Assembly: GCA_026196105.1 (NCBI GenBank)
Contig: JAPHRK010000046.1
Location: forward strand, 28,534-92,533
DNA from: Rhodospirillales bacterium
Lineage (GTDB): Bacteria > Pseudomonadota > Alphaproteobacteria > Rhodospirillales > JAPHRK01
Length of the DNA: 64,000 nucleotides
Direction: 5' to 3'
Shown piece after piece: positions 55,742 through 64,000 of the stretch. The notes under the pieces were generated by a model. It was not told the DNA's origin and ran no database searches. It saw only the letters and a program-made list of their open reading frames with translations. A program made the position numbers and the translations under genes. The stretch's first letter is position 1. Each line of letters begins with the position of its first letter.

Positions 55742-56329
55742 ATGTTTACTGGTATAATCACTGACTTGGGAAGCGTTCGTGCTGTCATCAAAACAGGGGA
55801 TACCCGTTTTGAATTTAATACGTCTTACGACACGGATACCATTGAAATAGGGGCTTCAATCGCTTGTAACGGTGGCTGTATGACCGTGATTGATAAAGGC
55901 CCTGGCTGGTTTGCTATCTCTGCTTCAGGTGAATCTCTCTCAAAAACCACCATGGGAACCTGGGAAGTCGGCTCTCCAATAAATTTTGAAAGAGCTCTTT
56001 GTCTCGGTGATGAACTTGGCGGACATTTGGTAGGTGGCCATGTGGATGGTCTCGCTGATGTGGTAAGTATTACAAAAGAAGGTGATTCCCATCGTTTCGT
56101 CTTTCGAGTCCCGCAAGACCTTAAAAAATTCGTTGCGCCCAAAGGTTCCGTTGCTTTGAATGGTGTATCTTTGACCGTGAATGAGGTAGAAGACGATTGT
56201 TTTGGGGTTAATATTATCCCACATACCCTTGAAGCAACTAATTTTGGTCAACTCAAAGCTGGCGATAAGATTAATTTTGAAATTGATACCCTAGCTCGCT
56301 ACATGGCCCGTATGCTGGAGACTGAATAG
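55742..56329 (+). CDS. ribE: Riboflavin synthase alpha chain
   Basis: I chose the ATG at 55742 (MFTGIITDLGSVR), the invariant riboflavin synthase start; an upstream frame overlapping ribD is not meaningful. The 195-residue protein holds two internally similar beta barrels, with GASIACNGGCMTVIDKG in the first and GSVALNGVSLTVNEVEDD in the second. It dismutates two lumazines to riboflavin. The gene sits between ribD and ribBX with minimal gaps. Confidence 0.97.
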   Translation: MFTGIITDLGSVRAVIKTGDTRFEFNTSYDTDTIEIGASIACNGGCMTVIDKGPGWFAISASGESLSKTTMGTWEVGSPINFERALCLGDELGGHLVGGHVDGLADVVSITKEGDSHRFVFRVPQDLKKFVAPKGSVALNGVSLTVNEVEDDCFGVNIIPHTLEATNFGQLKAGDKINFEIDTLARYMARMLETE

Positions 56330-56331
56330 CT

Positions 56332-57453
56332 GTGACTGACAAAAACTTTCTGTCAACGATCGAAGAGATCATAGAAGAAGCGCAAAACGGGCGGATGTAT
56401 ATCCTCGTCGATGACGAAGATCGTGAAAATGAAGGGGATTTGATCATCCCAGCTCAAATGGCGACCCCAGATGCGGTTAATTTCATGGCAAAGTATGGCC
56501 GTGGCCTTATCTGCTTAACCTTGGAATCCAAGCGAATAGACGAGTTGGGGCTTCCTTTGATGGAAGCAAAGAATACATCTCGTCACGAAACAGCCTTTAC
56601 AATTTCTATTGAAGCGAAAGAAGGTGTGAGCACAGGTATTTCAGCAGGTGATCGGGCTCGGACCATTGCTGCTGCTATTGATCCCTCCAAAGGCAAAGAG
56701 GCAATCGCCACGCCTGGCCATATTTTCCCCTTAAGAGCTAAAGATGGTGGTGTTTTAGTTAGAGCAGGGCACACGGAAGCCTCCGTTGATATTTCCAGAC
56801 TAGCTGGTATGAACCCATCTGCTGTTATCTGTGAAATTATGAACGATGATGGCACCATGGCACGCTTGCCAGATTTGATTAAGTTCTCGAAACGTCATGG
56901 GCTTAAAATTGCAACCATTGCTGACCTCATCAGCTATAGGCGCCGTACTGAGAAACAAGTAGAACGGCTGGTCGAAAAAGAAATCGAAAGCCGTTATGGT
57001 GGCGTTCAGAAAATGTTTGTCTATAAAAACACCATTAATTATGCTGAACATATGGCCATGGTTAAGGGGGATTTATCGACAAGTGCTCCCGCTATGGTGC
57101 GGGTTCATGCAATAAATATCTTAGACGATCTCCTTGGAGATCACAGCGCTGGGAAATCCCATGAACTTCATAAAGCAATGGAAATGATTGGTGATTATGG
57201 GACGGGTGTCACCGTTATTATCCGCGAGAGTGATCCTAAAGCGGTTTCAAACAGAGTGAGGCTCCGTAACGGTGAAGAATCTGTAGGTAAAGAGCCTCTG
57301 CGTGATTATGGCGTTGGGGCCCAAATACTCCTAGACTTAGGGGTACAAGAAATGATCCTTTTATCTAATACGGAACGAACAATTGTTGGATTGGAAGGGT
57401 ACGGCTTAAAAGTTGTTGAGCGCCGCCCCATTCCTGCCGGGAGTAACAGTTAA
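56332..57453 (+). CDS. ribBX: RibBX hybrid: DHBP synthase with degenerate GTP cyclohydrolase II domain
   Basis: The start is a GTG three bases after the ribE stop. Residues 1-205 are an intact dihydroxybutanone-phosphate synthase (VDDEDRENEGDLI, HTEASVDISRLAGM). Residues 210-373 resemble GTP cyclohydrolase II but lack all three zinc cysteines and the conserved GRGIGL segment, while keeping RDYGVGAQILLDLGV and GLEGYGLKVVER. This fits the RibBX variant known in proteobacteria, in which the C-terminal part has no cyclohydrolase activity. A separate ribA should exist elsewhere in the genome. Confidence 0.9.
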   Translation: MTDKNFLSTIEEIIEEAQNGRMYILVDDEDRENEGDLIIPAQMATPDAVNFMAKYGRGLICLTLESKRIDELGLPLMEAKNTSRHETAFTISIEAKEGVSTGISAGDRARTIAAAIDPSKGKEAIATPGHIFPLRAKDGGVLVRAGHTEASVDISRLAGMNPSAVICEIMNDDGTMARLPDLIKFSKRHGLKIATIADLISYRRRTEKQVERLVEKEIESRYGGVQKMFVYKNTINYAEHMAMVKGDLSTSAPAMVRVHAINILDDLLGDHSAGKSHELHKAMEMIGDYGTGVTVIIRESDPKAVSNRVRLRNGEESVGKEPLRDYGVGAQILLDLGVQEMILLSNTERTIVGLEGYGLKVVERRPIPAGSNS

Positions 57454-57920
57454 TGCCAAGTGCTAAGCAACGTGTCCTCATCATCGAAGCACGTTTTTAT
57501 AACGATATAGCCGATGAATTGATTTCTGGAGCAACAGCAGCTCTAGAAGCACAAGGTTATGGATATGAACGTATTGCTGTTCCAGGTGTTTTTGAAATCC
57601 CTTCTGCCATGCGTTATGCCATAAGAGCTATGGAAGTCCGTTCCGCTTCTAAGCGTTATTCTGGTTTTATTACTTTAGGCTGCGTAATTCGTGGTGAAAC
57701 AGATCACTACGAACATGTTTGCAGGGAGGCATCACGTTCATTGATGGACCTTTCCGTTGATTACAGCCTAGCCCATGGTTTCGGAGTACTGACCGTTGAA
57801 AACATGGATCAAGCTTGGGCCCGAGCTAAAGTTGATGAGAAAAATTTTGGTGGCCGTGCCGCTGAAGCTTGTATTCGCATGATGGAACTTAAAAAACATT
57901 TCCGGTTGGTCCCTCGATGA
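57453..57920 (+). CDS. ribH: 6,7-dimethyl-8-ribityllumazine synthase
   Basis: The 155-residue protein has VLIIEARFYNDIADELISGA, VPGVFEIPSAMRYAI, GFITLGCVIRGETDHYEHVC and FGVLTVENMDQA, all lumazine synthase motifs. It forms the lumazine from the RibBX product and the RibD product. Its start overlaps the ribBX stop (TAATG), and the nusB start overlaps its stop by four bases. Confidence 0.97.
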   Translation: MPSAKQRVLIIEARFYNDIADELISGATAALEAQGYGYERIAVPGVFEIPSAMRYAIRAMEVRSASKRYSGFITLGCVIRGETDHYEHVCREASRSLMDLSVDYSLAHGFGVLTVENMDQAWARAKVDEKNFGGRAAEACIRMMELKKHFRLVPR

Positions 57921-58402
57921 GCGAACAAGAAAACCAATCGACACCACGCAGAAGAAGCGCCTCAAGATTATTAGCTGTTCAGGCTCTCTATGAGCTAGAG
58001 GTTTCTAAAGCACCAATGGATGATATCTTGTTGGAGTTTCTGCAGAAACGCTGGGAAACTCAAGCGGGTGAATCTGACGATCCAATTACGCCACCTGACA
58101 AAGGGCTTTTCTTGAAAATTGTCCGTGGCGTTGATGAAAAACGCGAAGCTATCACTGAAATGGTAGATAACGCCTTGGTTGATGGCTGGGTTTCTAGCCG
58201 CTTAGAACTCGTTTTAAAGAATATTCTGTTTGCCGGATCTTTTGAGCTTTTAGAATTAAGAGATATTCCGCCCAAAGTGATCATTAGTGAATACATGGAT
58301 GTTGCAAAGGCCTTCTTTGAGGGAAATGAGCCCAAAAAGGTTAATGGTGTTTTGGACAAATTAGCTCATGTGCTTAGAGACGGTGAGCTTAACGAAGGTT
58401 GA
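57917..58402 (+). CDS. nusB: Transcription antitermination factor NusB
   Basis: The 161-residue helical protein has SASRLLAVQALYELEVS at the start and a C-terminal ELLELRDIPPKVIISEYMDVAKAFFEGNEPKKVNGVLDKLA block. These are NusB features that bind boxA RNA and NusE in rRNA antitermination. It overlaps ribH by four bases. The ribH-nusB-thiL order is widely conserved. Confidence 0.97.
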   Translation: MSEQENQSTPRRRSASRLLAVQALYELEVSKAPMDDILLEFLQKRWETQAGESDDPITPPDKGLFLKIVRGVDEKREAITEMVDNALVDGWVSSRLELVLKNILFAGSFELLELRDIPPKVIISEYMDVAKAFFEGNEPKKVNGVLDKLAHVLRDGELNEG

Positions 58403-58426
58403 TCGCGAGTAGATGGGGCGCCAGAG

Positions 58427-59398
58427 ATGCCAAGTAACGAGTTTGACCTTATTGCTCAATACTTTGCGCCCTTATCAGCGCAAGAACCGGGAGCCCGTAA
58501 TCTTAAAGACGATGCTGCTGTTCTCGATATCAAGCCAGGACATCAGATAGTCACAACAATGGACACTGTCATTTCTGGTGTCCATTTCCTCCCTTCAGAC
58601 CCACCAGAATCAATCGCTGCGAAAGTGATGGGGGTAAATCTATCTGATTTAGCCTCTATGGGAGCAGACCCATACGTTTATACTCTATCAGCCGCTTTAC
58701 CAGCAGGTATTGAGGCCGCGTGGCTCAAACGATTTGCAGAAACCCTGAGTAAAATACAAAAAAAATATAATTTTACTTTGGTTGGCGGAGATACCGTTGT
58801 GACACCCGGTCCTCTAGCATTGACCATAAATGCTCTAGGGACTGTGCCAACTGAACAATCACTTTCACGGATTGGGGCAGAAGTTGGAGATGTTATTTTT
58901 GTTTCTGGTCGTATAGGCGATGGAGCTTTAGGGCTCCAAGTATTGCAAAATAACCTTACGGTCAGTGATAAAAATGAACGGCAACGGTTTATTGACAAAT
59001 ATCAGTCACCAATCCCAAGATTAAGACTTGGAAAAGAGCTCAGAGGAATTGCGACTTCAGCAATAGACATCTCTGACGGGCTTCTTCAGGATTTGAGTCA
59101 TATTTGCAAAGTCTCAAATGTTGGGGCTACAATTGAACTCTCAGATATCCCAGTTTCTTCTGTTGTAAGAGAAAAAAAGGATTTAATTGAATTAGCAATT
59201 TCAGGTGGGGATGACTATGAACTTTTGTTTACCGTATCCGCTGAGTTAGCGAATAATATCAGTGAGATAGGACTTAAATCTAATGTTAATTGTTCAATAA
59301 TCGGGCAAGTTACTAAAGGGAATGACATTATTATTGTTAAGGATGGTATAGTGCAAGAAACTATTGCAAAGCGCGGCTATAACCACTTTAACACTTAG
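58427..59398 (+). CDS. thiL: Thiamine-monophosphate kinase
   Basis: The 323-residue protein has the ThiL hallmarks: NEFDLIAQYFAPL, LKDDAAVL and VTTMDTVISGVHFLPSDPPESIAAKVMGVNLSDLASMGADP near the N-terminus, then VGGDTVVTPG, and AIDISDGLLQDLSHI with SGGDDYELLF. It phosphorylates thiamine phosphate to the diphosphate cofactor. It follows nusB by 24 bp. No thiamine riboswitch is present. Confidence 0.96.
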   Translation: MPSNEFDLIAQYFAPLSAQEPGARNLKDDAAVLDIKPGHQIVTTMDTVISGVHFLPSDPPESIAAKVMGVNLSDLASMGADPYVYTLSAALPAGIEAAWLKRFAETLSKIQKKYNFTLVGGDTVVTPGPLALTINALGTVPTEQSLSRIGAEVGDVIFVSGRIGDGALGLQVLQNNLTVSDKNERQRFIDKYQSPIPRLRLGKELRGIATSAIDISDGLLQDLSHICKVSNVGATIELSDIPVSSVVREKKDLIELAISGGDDYELLFTVSAELANNISEIGLKSNVNCSIIGQVTKGNDIIIVKDGIVQETIAKRGYNHFNT

Positions 59399-59437
59399 GT
59401 CTGACAGTGATTAGATGATGAAAGAAGGCTACCGTTC

Positions 59438-59890
59438 ATGAAAAAACTAATGATAATCCTCATTGTGCTGGTTATGCTGGGTGCAGGAACGGTTGGTGTT
59501 CTTCAACAACTTAAAATTGGCCCTTTTGCTGACCCTGAAGGAACTGCCGAAGAAGAAGTTGTAGATGATGAGCCTCCAGTTTTTATCGATATGGAAGCTT
59601 TGTCTATACCCGTATTCCAAGGTGATAAAGTAATTACAACAATACAAATCATGCTAAAGCTTGAGGTTGTTAAGGAGCAACAAGCTGAGGTGAACCGCAT
59701 ACTCCCCAGAATTCACGATACTTTCTTAAAAGACCTCTATGCTTTCATTCCACGTGCCCTTAAAAAAGGGGATCGCCTAAACTTAGTTCTTCTGAAAATT
59801 CACCTGATGCAAGTCGTTAAGAGAATGAAGAATGATGATAAGATTACCAATGTATTGATTCAATCCATTGTCGATAATCCAAAAGGTTAG
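59438..59890 (+). CDS. fliL: FliL-like flagellar basal-body-associated protein
   Basis: The 150-residue protein has a single N-terminal membrane helix (about 3-22), an acidic linker (TAEEEVVDDEPP), then a soluble periplasmic domain with VFIDMEALSIPVFQGDKVITTIQIMLKLEVV and a long helix ending ...IVDNPKG. The plan matches the FliL family, whose members sit near the stator and aid torque or surface swimming. No other flagellar gene is adjacent, so the assignment is moderate; a FliL paralogue with another task is possible. Confidence 0.7.
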   Translation: MKKLMIILIVLVMLGAGTVGVLQQLKIGPFADPEGTAEEEVVDDEPPVFIDMEALSIPVFQGDKVITTIQIMLKLEVVKEQQAEVNRILPRIHDTFLKDLYAFIPRALKKGDRLNLVLLKIHLMQVVKRMKNDDKITNVLIQSIVDNPKG

Positions 59891-59951
59891 TTTTATTGTA
59901 TTAGATTCTTCTGATTTGGATAAAATGCATTATTTTGAGTAATTGGTGATA

Positions 59952-59985
59952 CCAATAGCCCTTTTATACGGGCTATTTCTATTGC
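59952..59985 (+). terminator. Terminator after FliL-like gene
   Basis: AATAGCCC (59954-59961) pairs with GGGCTATT (59970-59977), followed by TCTATTGCTTTT. Confidence 0.7.
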
Positions 59986-60163
59986 TTTTCTCAGCAGCTA
60001 GAATTTATTTGTAGTTATTTGACCCCTTGATTTAAAAGGGACTATTGAAGCTTTTAGCCTTCTTTTGCTTATTTCTGTAAAAAACTCACCCAACAAACGT
60101 AAGATTAGTTGCTTTATCCTGCCTATTCTGGCATTTTCCCTGCGTTTTTCCACCGGGAGGGAG

Positions 60164-60185
60164 ATGTTCGACGTACGGTCGGCAT
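60164..60185 (+). promoter_or_regulatory. Hairpin in hppA leader
   Basis: ATG(T)..CGAC pairs with GTCG..CAT around a 5-nt loop, with one wobble and one bulge, 40 bp before the hppA start. Its role is unknown. Confidence 0.4.
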
Positions 60186-60224
60186 GTACCGGGGGTTATT
60201 TATTTTAAAAAAGGGTTTGTTCCT

Positions 60225-62327
60225 ATGTCCGTCTACGGAATTATTATTCTTTGCGGCGTGCTTTCGCTGCTATACGGCGCATACGCTATCCGGTCAGTGC
60301 TAAGTGCACCAGCCGGAACAGATCGTATGCAAGAAATCGCTAGTGCAATTCAAGAAGGCGCCAGCGCTTATCTTAAGCGTCAATATACTGCAATCGCCAT
60401 TGTTGGTGTTGTTGTTTGTGTTCTTCTCGGTATTCGCCTCGGCGGTTCAGTTGCTGTTGGTTTTGCTATCGGTGCTATCTTATCCGGTATTACCGGGTTC
60501 ATTGGCATGCACGTTTCTGTACGTGCTAACGTTCGCACAGCGGAAGCTGCTCGTTCCTTAGGCCTCGGCCCAGCAATGGACGTAGCTTTCAAGTCAGGTG
60601 CTATCACTGGTCTTCTCGTTGTGGGCCTCGGCCTTATCGGCGTTGCTGGTTATTACATCTACATGCGTGGCGTTGTTGATACAGCTACTGCTGAAGGCAC
60701 TCGTCACATTCTTGAAGCACTTGTTGCTTTGAGCTTTGGTGCTTCCTTGATCTCAATCTTTGCTCGTCTCGGCGGCGGTATCTTCACTAAAGGTGCTGAC
60801 GTTGGTGGTGACTTGGTTGGTAAAGTTGAAGCTGGCATTCCTGAAGATGATCCACGCAACCCTGCTACAATCGCTGATAACGTTGGTGACAACGTTGGTG
60901 ACTGTGCTGGTATGGCTGCTGATTTGTTCGAAACATATGCTGTTACCATTGTGGCTACCATGCTTCTCGCTGGTATCTTCTTCACTGGTGCTGCTCAAGA
61001 AACCATGATGGCTTTCCCACTTCTTATTTGTGCTGTTTCCATTGCCGGTTCAGTTATCGGAACATTCTTCACCAAACTCGGTTCTAATAACAACGTTATG
61101 GGTGCTTTGTACAAAGGCTTCTGGGTAACTGTTATTGTTTCTGCTATCCTTATCGGTGTTTCTATTTCTCAATTCATCGGTTTTGATACCGCTTATGAAA
61201 TGAACAACGGCACGAGCATAACAGGCATGGACTTGTTCTTATGTGCTATCGCTGGCTTAGTTGTTACTGGTTTTATGATCATCATCACTGAATATTACAC
61301 CAGCACCAACTACCGTCCTGTACGTAGTGTTGCTGCCGCTTCGACCACTGGTCACGGCACCAACGTAATTCAGGGCTTGGCTGTTTCGATGGAAGCATGT
61401 GCCATGCCAATCCTCGTCATTTGTGTAGCTATTATCTTTACATACATGACAGGTGGTTTGTTCGGTGTTGCTACCGCTGCTACAGCTATGCTGGCTCTTG
61501 CTGGTACAGTTGTTGCTCTCGACGCTTTCGGTCCAGTTACCGATAACGCCGGTGGTATTGCTGAGATGTCCCAACTTCCTGAAGAAGTTCGTAACCTTAC
61601 AGATACTTTGGATGCTGTTGGTAACACCACCAAAGCTGTTACCAAAGGTTATGCAATCGGCTCAGCTGCTCTTGCCTCTTTGGTGCTCTTCGCAGCTTAC
61701 ACCGAAGATCTCAGCCACTACTTCCCAGAAGTTGCTAAAAGCGTAAACTTTAGCCTTCAGGACCCATATGTAGTTGTTGGTCTCTTTATCGGTGGTCTTC
61801 TTCCTTTCCTCTTCGGTGGAATGAGTATGATGGCTGTTGGTCGCGCCGGTGGTGCGGTTGTGGTTGAAGTTCGTCGTCAGTTCAAAGAAATCCCAGGCAT
61901 CATGGAAGGCAAAGCTAAGCCAGATTATGCTGCTTGTGTTGATCTGTTGACCAAATCTGCCATTAAGGAAATGATTCTTCCTTCAATGCTGCCGATCTTT
62001 GCACCAATCGTTCTTTACTTCGCTGTTAACGCTTTCGCTGGTCAAGCAGCTGCATTTGGTGCCGTGGGCGCTATGCTTCTTGGTACCATCGTAACAGGTA
62101 TCTTCGTCGCTATTTCAATGACCGCTGGTGGCGGTGCTTGGGATAATGCTAAGAAATACATCGAAGACGGCAACCACGGTGGTAAAGGTTCAGAAGCTCA
62201 TAAAGCTGCTGTAACCGGTGACACCGTTGGCGATCCTTACAAGGATACAGCTGGTCCAGCTGTTAACCCTCTGATCAAGATCACCAACATCGTTGCAATC
62301 CTTCTGTTAGCTCTTCTTGCTGGCTAA
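60225..62327 (+). CDS. hppA: Membrane-bound K(+)-independent H(+)-translocating pyrophosphatase
   Basis: The 700-residue protein has about 16 membrane helices and the pyrophosphate site [47 protein letters not shown], with a matching [20 protein letters not shown] at the C-terminus. [18 protein letters not shown] carries the Lys that marks the potassium-independent class. It couples pyrophosphate hydrolysis to proton pumping and recovers energy from biosynthesis. It is transcribed alone, with a strong terminator. Codon use is markedly biased, fitting high expression. Confidence 0.97.
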   Translation: MSVYGIIILCGVLSLLYGAYAIRSVLSAPAGTDRMQEIASAIQEGASAYLKRQYTAIAIVGVVVCVLLGIRLGGSVAVGFAIGAILSGITGFIGMHVSVRANVRTAEAARSLGLGPAMDVAFKSGAITGLLVVGLGLIGVAGYYIYMRGVVDTATAEGTRHILEALVALSFGASLISIFARLGGGIFTKGADVGGDLVGKVEAGIPEDDPRNPATIADNVGDNVGDCAGMAADLFETYAVTIVATMLLAGIFFTGAAQETMMAFPLLICAVSIAGSVIGTFFTKLGSNNNVMGALYKGFWVTVIVSAILIGVSISQFIGFDTAYEMNNGTSITGMDLFLCAIAGLVVTGFMIIITEYYTSTNYRPVRSVAAASTTGHGTNVIQGLAVSMEACAMPILVICVAIIFTYMTGGLFGVATAATAMLALAGTVVALDAFGPVTDNAGGIAEMSQLPEEVRNLTDTLDAVGNTTKAVTKGYAIGSAALASLVLFAAYTEDLSHYFPEVAKSVNFSLQDPYVVVGLFIGGLLPFLFGGMSMMAVGRAGGAVVVEVRRQFKEIPGIMEGKAKPDYAACVDLLTKSAIKEMILPSMLPIFAPIVLYFAVNAFAGQAAAFGAVGAMLLGTIVTGIFVAISMTAGGGAWDNAKKYIEDGNHGGKGSEAHKAAVTGDTVGDPYKDTAGPAVNPLIKITNIVAILLLALLAG

Positions 62328-62344
62328 AGGGTCTTAAAAGATCA

Positions 62345-62386
62345 AAAAGAAGCCCCGGAGGGAAAAACCTTCCGGGGCTTTTTTTG
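62345..62386 (+). terminator. Terminator after hppA
   Basis: AAGCCCCGGA pairs with TCCGGGGCTT across a short purine-rich loop, flanked by an A-run and seven T's. It lies between convergent hppA and bamE. Confidence 0.93.
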
Positions 62387-62487
62387 TGTTTTAGATGTAA
62401 GCTAAAGGCTTGCTGCATCCAAATGTCACGTAGACATACAAAGAAATGGTATTCGTGCCTGTCGTTTGAGAGGCTATTGGATATTTC

Positions 62488-62940
62488 TTACTTATTAAAT
62501 TTACCGATATTGCCAAACATTTGTTCGAAGAAAGTAATTTCGTTTCCAGCTGTTGGTGTTTTTCTCTCTACAGGAACGACTTTTTCACCGTGTGTCATAT
62601 CTAGTTTTTCAACTTTAGCCACCACGCCTTCCTCATCAAACTTAATGATAATGACCTTACGATCAGTAACTTCTGGTTCAAAAAAGGCTAAAGTTTCAGT
62701 TACTTCGCTAATGTAGTACCAACTTTCACCATCGAACATGGCAGAAGTTGAGGGCGCTCCAAGGAGATCAGCGACTTCTTCTTTTTCCATTTCACCAGGG
62801 ATGATCTCAGCTAAAACTTCCTCATCGGGAAGGTTTCCACGCATATCAACTCGAGGAGCACAAGCCACTACAGTGAGGGCCAGAGCGCCAATGCCTGCAT
62901 ATTTGGCAATACTAAAAACGGTGCGGGTCAATTTACTCAT
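62488..62940 (-). CDS. bamE: Outer membrane protein assembly factor BamE
   Basis: The 150-residue protein has a lipoprotein signal with lipobox LTVVAC (Cys at about residue 27), then the BamE fold: EEVLAEIIPGEMEKEEVADLLGAPSTSAMFDGESWYYIS, with the typical W-Y-Y-I-S end. BamE is a lipid-anchored accessory of the BAM complex that inserts beta-barrel proteins in the outer membrane. It is divergent to the bc1 chaperone gene, an arrangement common in alphaproteobacteria. Confidence 0.95.
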   Translation of the reverse strand: MSKLTRTVFSIAKYAGIGALALTVVACAPRVDMRGNLPDEEVLAEIIPGEMEKEEVADLLGAPSTSAMFDGESWYYISEVTETLAFFEPEVTDRKVIIIKFDEEGVVAKVEKLDMTHGEKVVPVERKTPTAGNEITFFEQMFGNIGKFNK

Positions 62941-63088
62941 CCTTGAGTTATAGCAAATCTCTGTATCAGTTCACGTTCTGAGCCTAAAATAAGCCCAAAA
63001 TAAGGCTGTGTTTCCTTTGAATACAGGGTATAGAACACATCTAGGTTTAATGGAAGTCAATACACTTTTACTATGGAGAAACATCCGC

Positions 63089-63625
63089 GTGGTCTTTTCT
63101 AAGTTGTTTGGGAAGAGCGATACAATCGAATCAGCCCATAGTTTGTACTCAACAATAGTAGAACAAGCGCGCCAACCTGTGTTTTATACAGATTTGCAAG
63201 TCGCAGATACTGTTGATGGTCGCTTTGATATGGTTACTTTACATGCCTACCTTCTATTTAGGCGGCTTAAGGACGACCAGGAACGCACTGCTGAACTTTC
63301 TCAAGCTACCTTTGATGTGATGTTCGATAATTTTGATGAAAACCTACGTGAATTAGGCGTAGGGGATATTGGAATCGGTAAGCGTATTAAAAAGATGGCG
63401 AGCGCTTTTTTTGGGCGCGTAACAGCTTACGATGAAGGTTTAGCTGAAACAGATAATGAAAAACTCATCAAGGCCTTAGAGAGAAACCTCTATAAAGAAG
63501 TCGCTGTTAAGCCAGAAAACCTTGAAGCGATGGCCGAATATCTGCGTTCACAAGTAACAGTACTGAATGACCAGGCAATAGAAACATTGGTTTCGGGTAA
63601 GGTTTCATTTGGGAGCGTCAAGTGA
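63089..63625 (+). CDS. Ubiquinol-cytochrome c chaperone family protein (CBP3/UQCC1-like)
   Basis: The 179-residue call starts at a GTG with GGAGA eight bases upstream; an ATG at 63050 and a GTG at 63008 are alternatives. The core FDMVTLHAYLLFRRLKDD...LSQATFDVMFDNFDENLRELGVGDIGIGKRIKKMASAFFGRVTAYD is typical of the family. Mitochondrial relatives assist cytochrome b synthesis and bc1 assembly. It overlaps the DUF177 gene by 4 bp (GTGA). Confidence 0.9.
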   Translation: MVFSKLFGKSDTIESAHSLYSTIVEQARQPVFYTDLQVADTVDGRFDMVTLHAYLLFRRLKDDQERTAELSQATFDVMFDNFDENLRELGVGDIGIGKRIKKMASAFFGRVTAYDEGLAETDNEKLIKALERNLYKEVAVKPENLEAMAEYLRSQVTVLNDQAIETLVSGKVSFGSVK

Positions 63626-64000
63626 GTGATCAATCCCCGCTTTCCCGACGCATCAAAGTTAAGACCCTTCCTAAAGGAAAGTCACTTTTTGAAATTGAAG
63701 CCAACGCTGAAGAGAGGGCGTCTTTAGCTAAACTCTATAACCTTGAAAAATTAAATTCTTTAACAGCTGAGGTTTATATTAAACCCGTCAGTGGCGTCGC
63801 TGATTATGTGGTTATGGGGGAGTTTAAGGCAAAAATTACACAAAAATCAGTAATTTCTTTGAATTCTCTTACGCAAACTATCGATGGAGAGCTTAGAAGG
63901 CTTTACAAAGACGGCGACCAGCCTTATGAGGGGGATGAAATCTTAATTGATATCAATGAAGACGATCCACCTGACTCTATTGATAAAGGTGCCATTGATA
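63622..64000 (+). CDS. DUF177 (YceD family) protein, 3' end outside window
   Basis: The frame starts at a GTG overlapping the previous stop and stays open to the window edge, giving 126 residues. It has SRRIKVKTLPKGKSLFEIEANAEERASLAKL and, later, KAKITQKSVISLNSL, where the usual TCVVTLEP-like box is degenerate. DUF177 is tied to 23S rRNA or L32 maturation in several bacteria, and rpmF/plsX often follow, but neither is visible here. Confidence 0.85.
   Translation, partial: MSDQSPLSRRIKVKTLPKGKSLFEIEANAEERASLAKLYNLEKLNSLTAEVYIKPVSGVADYVVMGEFKAKITQKSVISLNSLTQTIDGELRRLYKDGDQPYEGDEILIDINEDDPPDSIDKGAID

Larger units (their letters stand above)
59891..60224. other. fliL-like/hppA intergenic region
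   Basis: This 334-bp gap holds a terminator at 59952-59985 and a GC-rich leader hairpin at 60164-60185. A TTGACC at 60019-60024 could be a -35 box but lacks a good -10. No small gene is evident. Confidence 0.6.

Noticed and set aside
60109..60303. 64-codon frame overlapping the hppA start
   Set aside because: It overlaps the clearly conserved hppA N-terminus in another frame and covers the leader hairpin.

Overview
The window is a gene-dense chromosomal stretch from an alphaproteobacterium. The evidence is the gene order rpoZ-rsh-pdxJ-acpS-lepB-rnc-era-recO-parC, a MucR-family regulator, DUF4170 and DUF4169 proteins, a CBP3/UQCC-type cytochrome bc1 chaperone, a RibBX-type hybrid in the riboflavin operon, and an M23 peptidase/bactofilin pair. 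Base composition is moderately AT-leaning. Motility genes (motAB, cheW, a soluble MCP, a FliL-like gene), TRAP and Liv uptake systems and a membrane H+-pyrophosphatase suggest a motile, free-living, probably marine heterotroph of Rhodospirillales-like affinity. The exact taxon cannot be fixed from sequence reading alone. I saw no tRNA, rRNA, insertion sequence, prophage or CRISPR array.

Layout. 1-8.4 kb: end of an unidentified gene, a membrane-anchored methyltransferase, GlsB-like and CinA-like genes, then cell-wall genes (M23 peptidase, bactofilin, Slt lytic transglycosylase), dapA and smpB. 8.5-13 kb: a haem-c histidine kinase, DUF4170, DUF4169, thrH, a family-5 uracil-DNA glycosylase and an NYN-domain protein. 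13.2-24.2 kb: folK, rpoZ, rsh, pdxJ-acpS, lepB-rnc-era-recO, parC, bioB. 24.3-31 kb: azoR, a TakP-like TRAP transporter (dctP-dctQ-dctM), bpt, motB and motA. 31-45.6 kb: flavin reductase with threonine ammonia-lyase, an MCP, a CoA transferase/M48/DUF898 operon, an alpha/beta hydrolase, cheW, metY-hemB and icmF. 46-51.5 kb: a complete livHMGF operon with a small membrane protein, then livK. 51.5-59.9 kb: mucR, then rpiB-glyA-nrdR-ribD-ribE-ribBX-ribH-nusB-thiL and a FliL-like gene. 60-64 kb: hppA, bamE, the cytochrome bc1 chaperone and a DUF177 gene cut by the window edge.

Most genes are conserved core or transport functions. The least explained material is in the leaders and operators. The azoR ribosome binding site lies wholly inside a perfect 12-bp stem. 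A hairpin followed by a T-run sits just before lepB. The metY leader has three stacked hairpins. A perfect MerR-type palindrome lies between metY and icmF. A perfect inverted repeat sits at the probable dctP start site. A very AT-rich block separates mucR from rpiB. Among proteins, the DUF898/M48 pair and the orphan haem-binding histidine kinase are the best candidates for poorly described biology.
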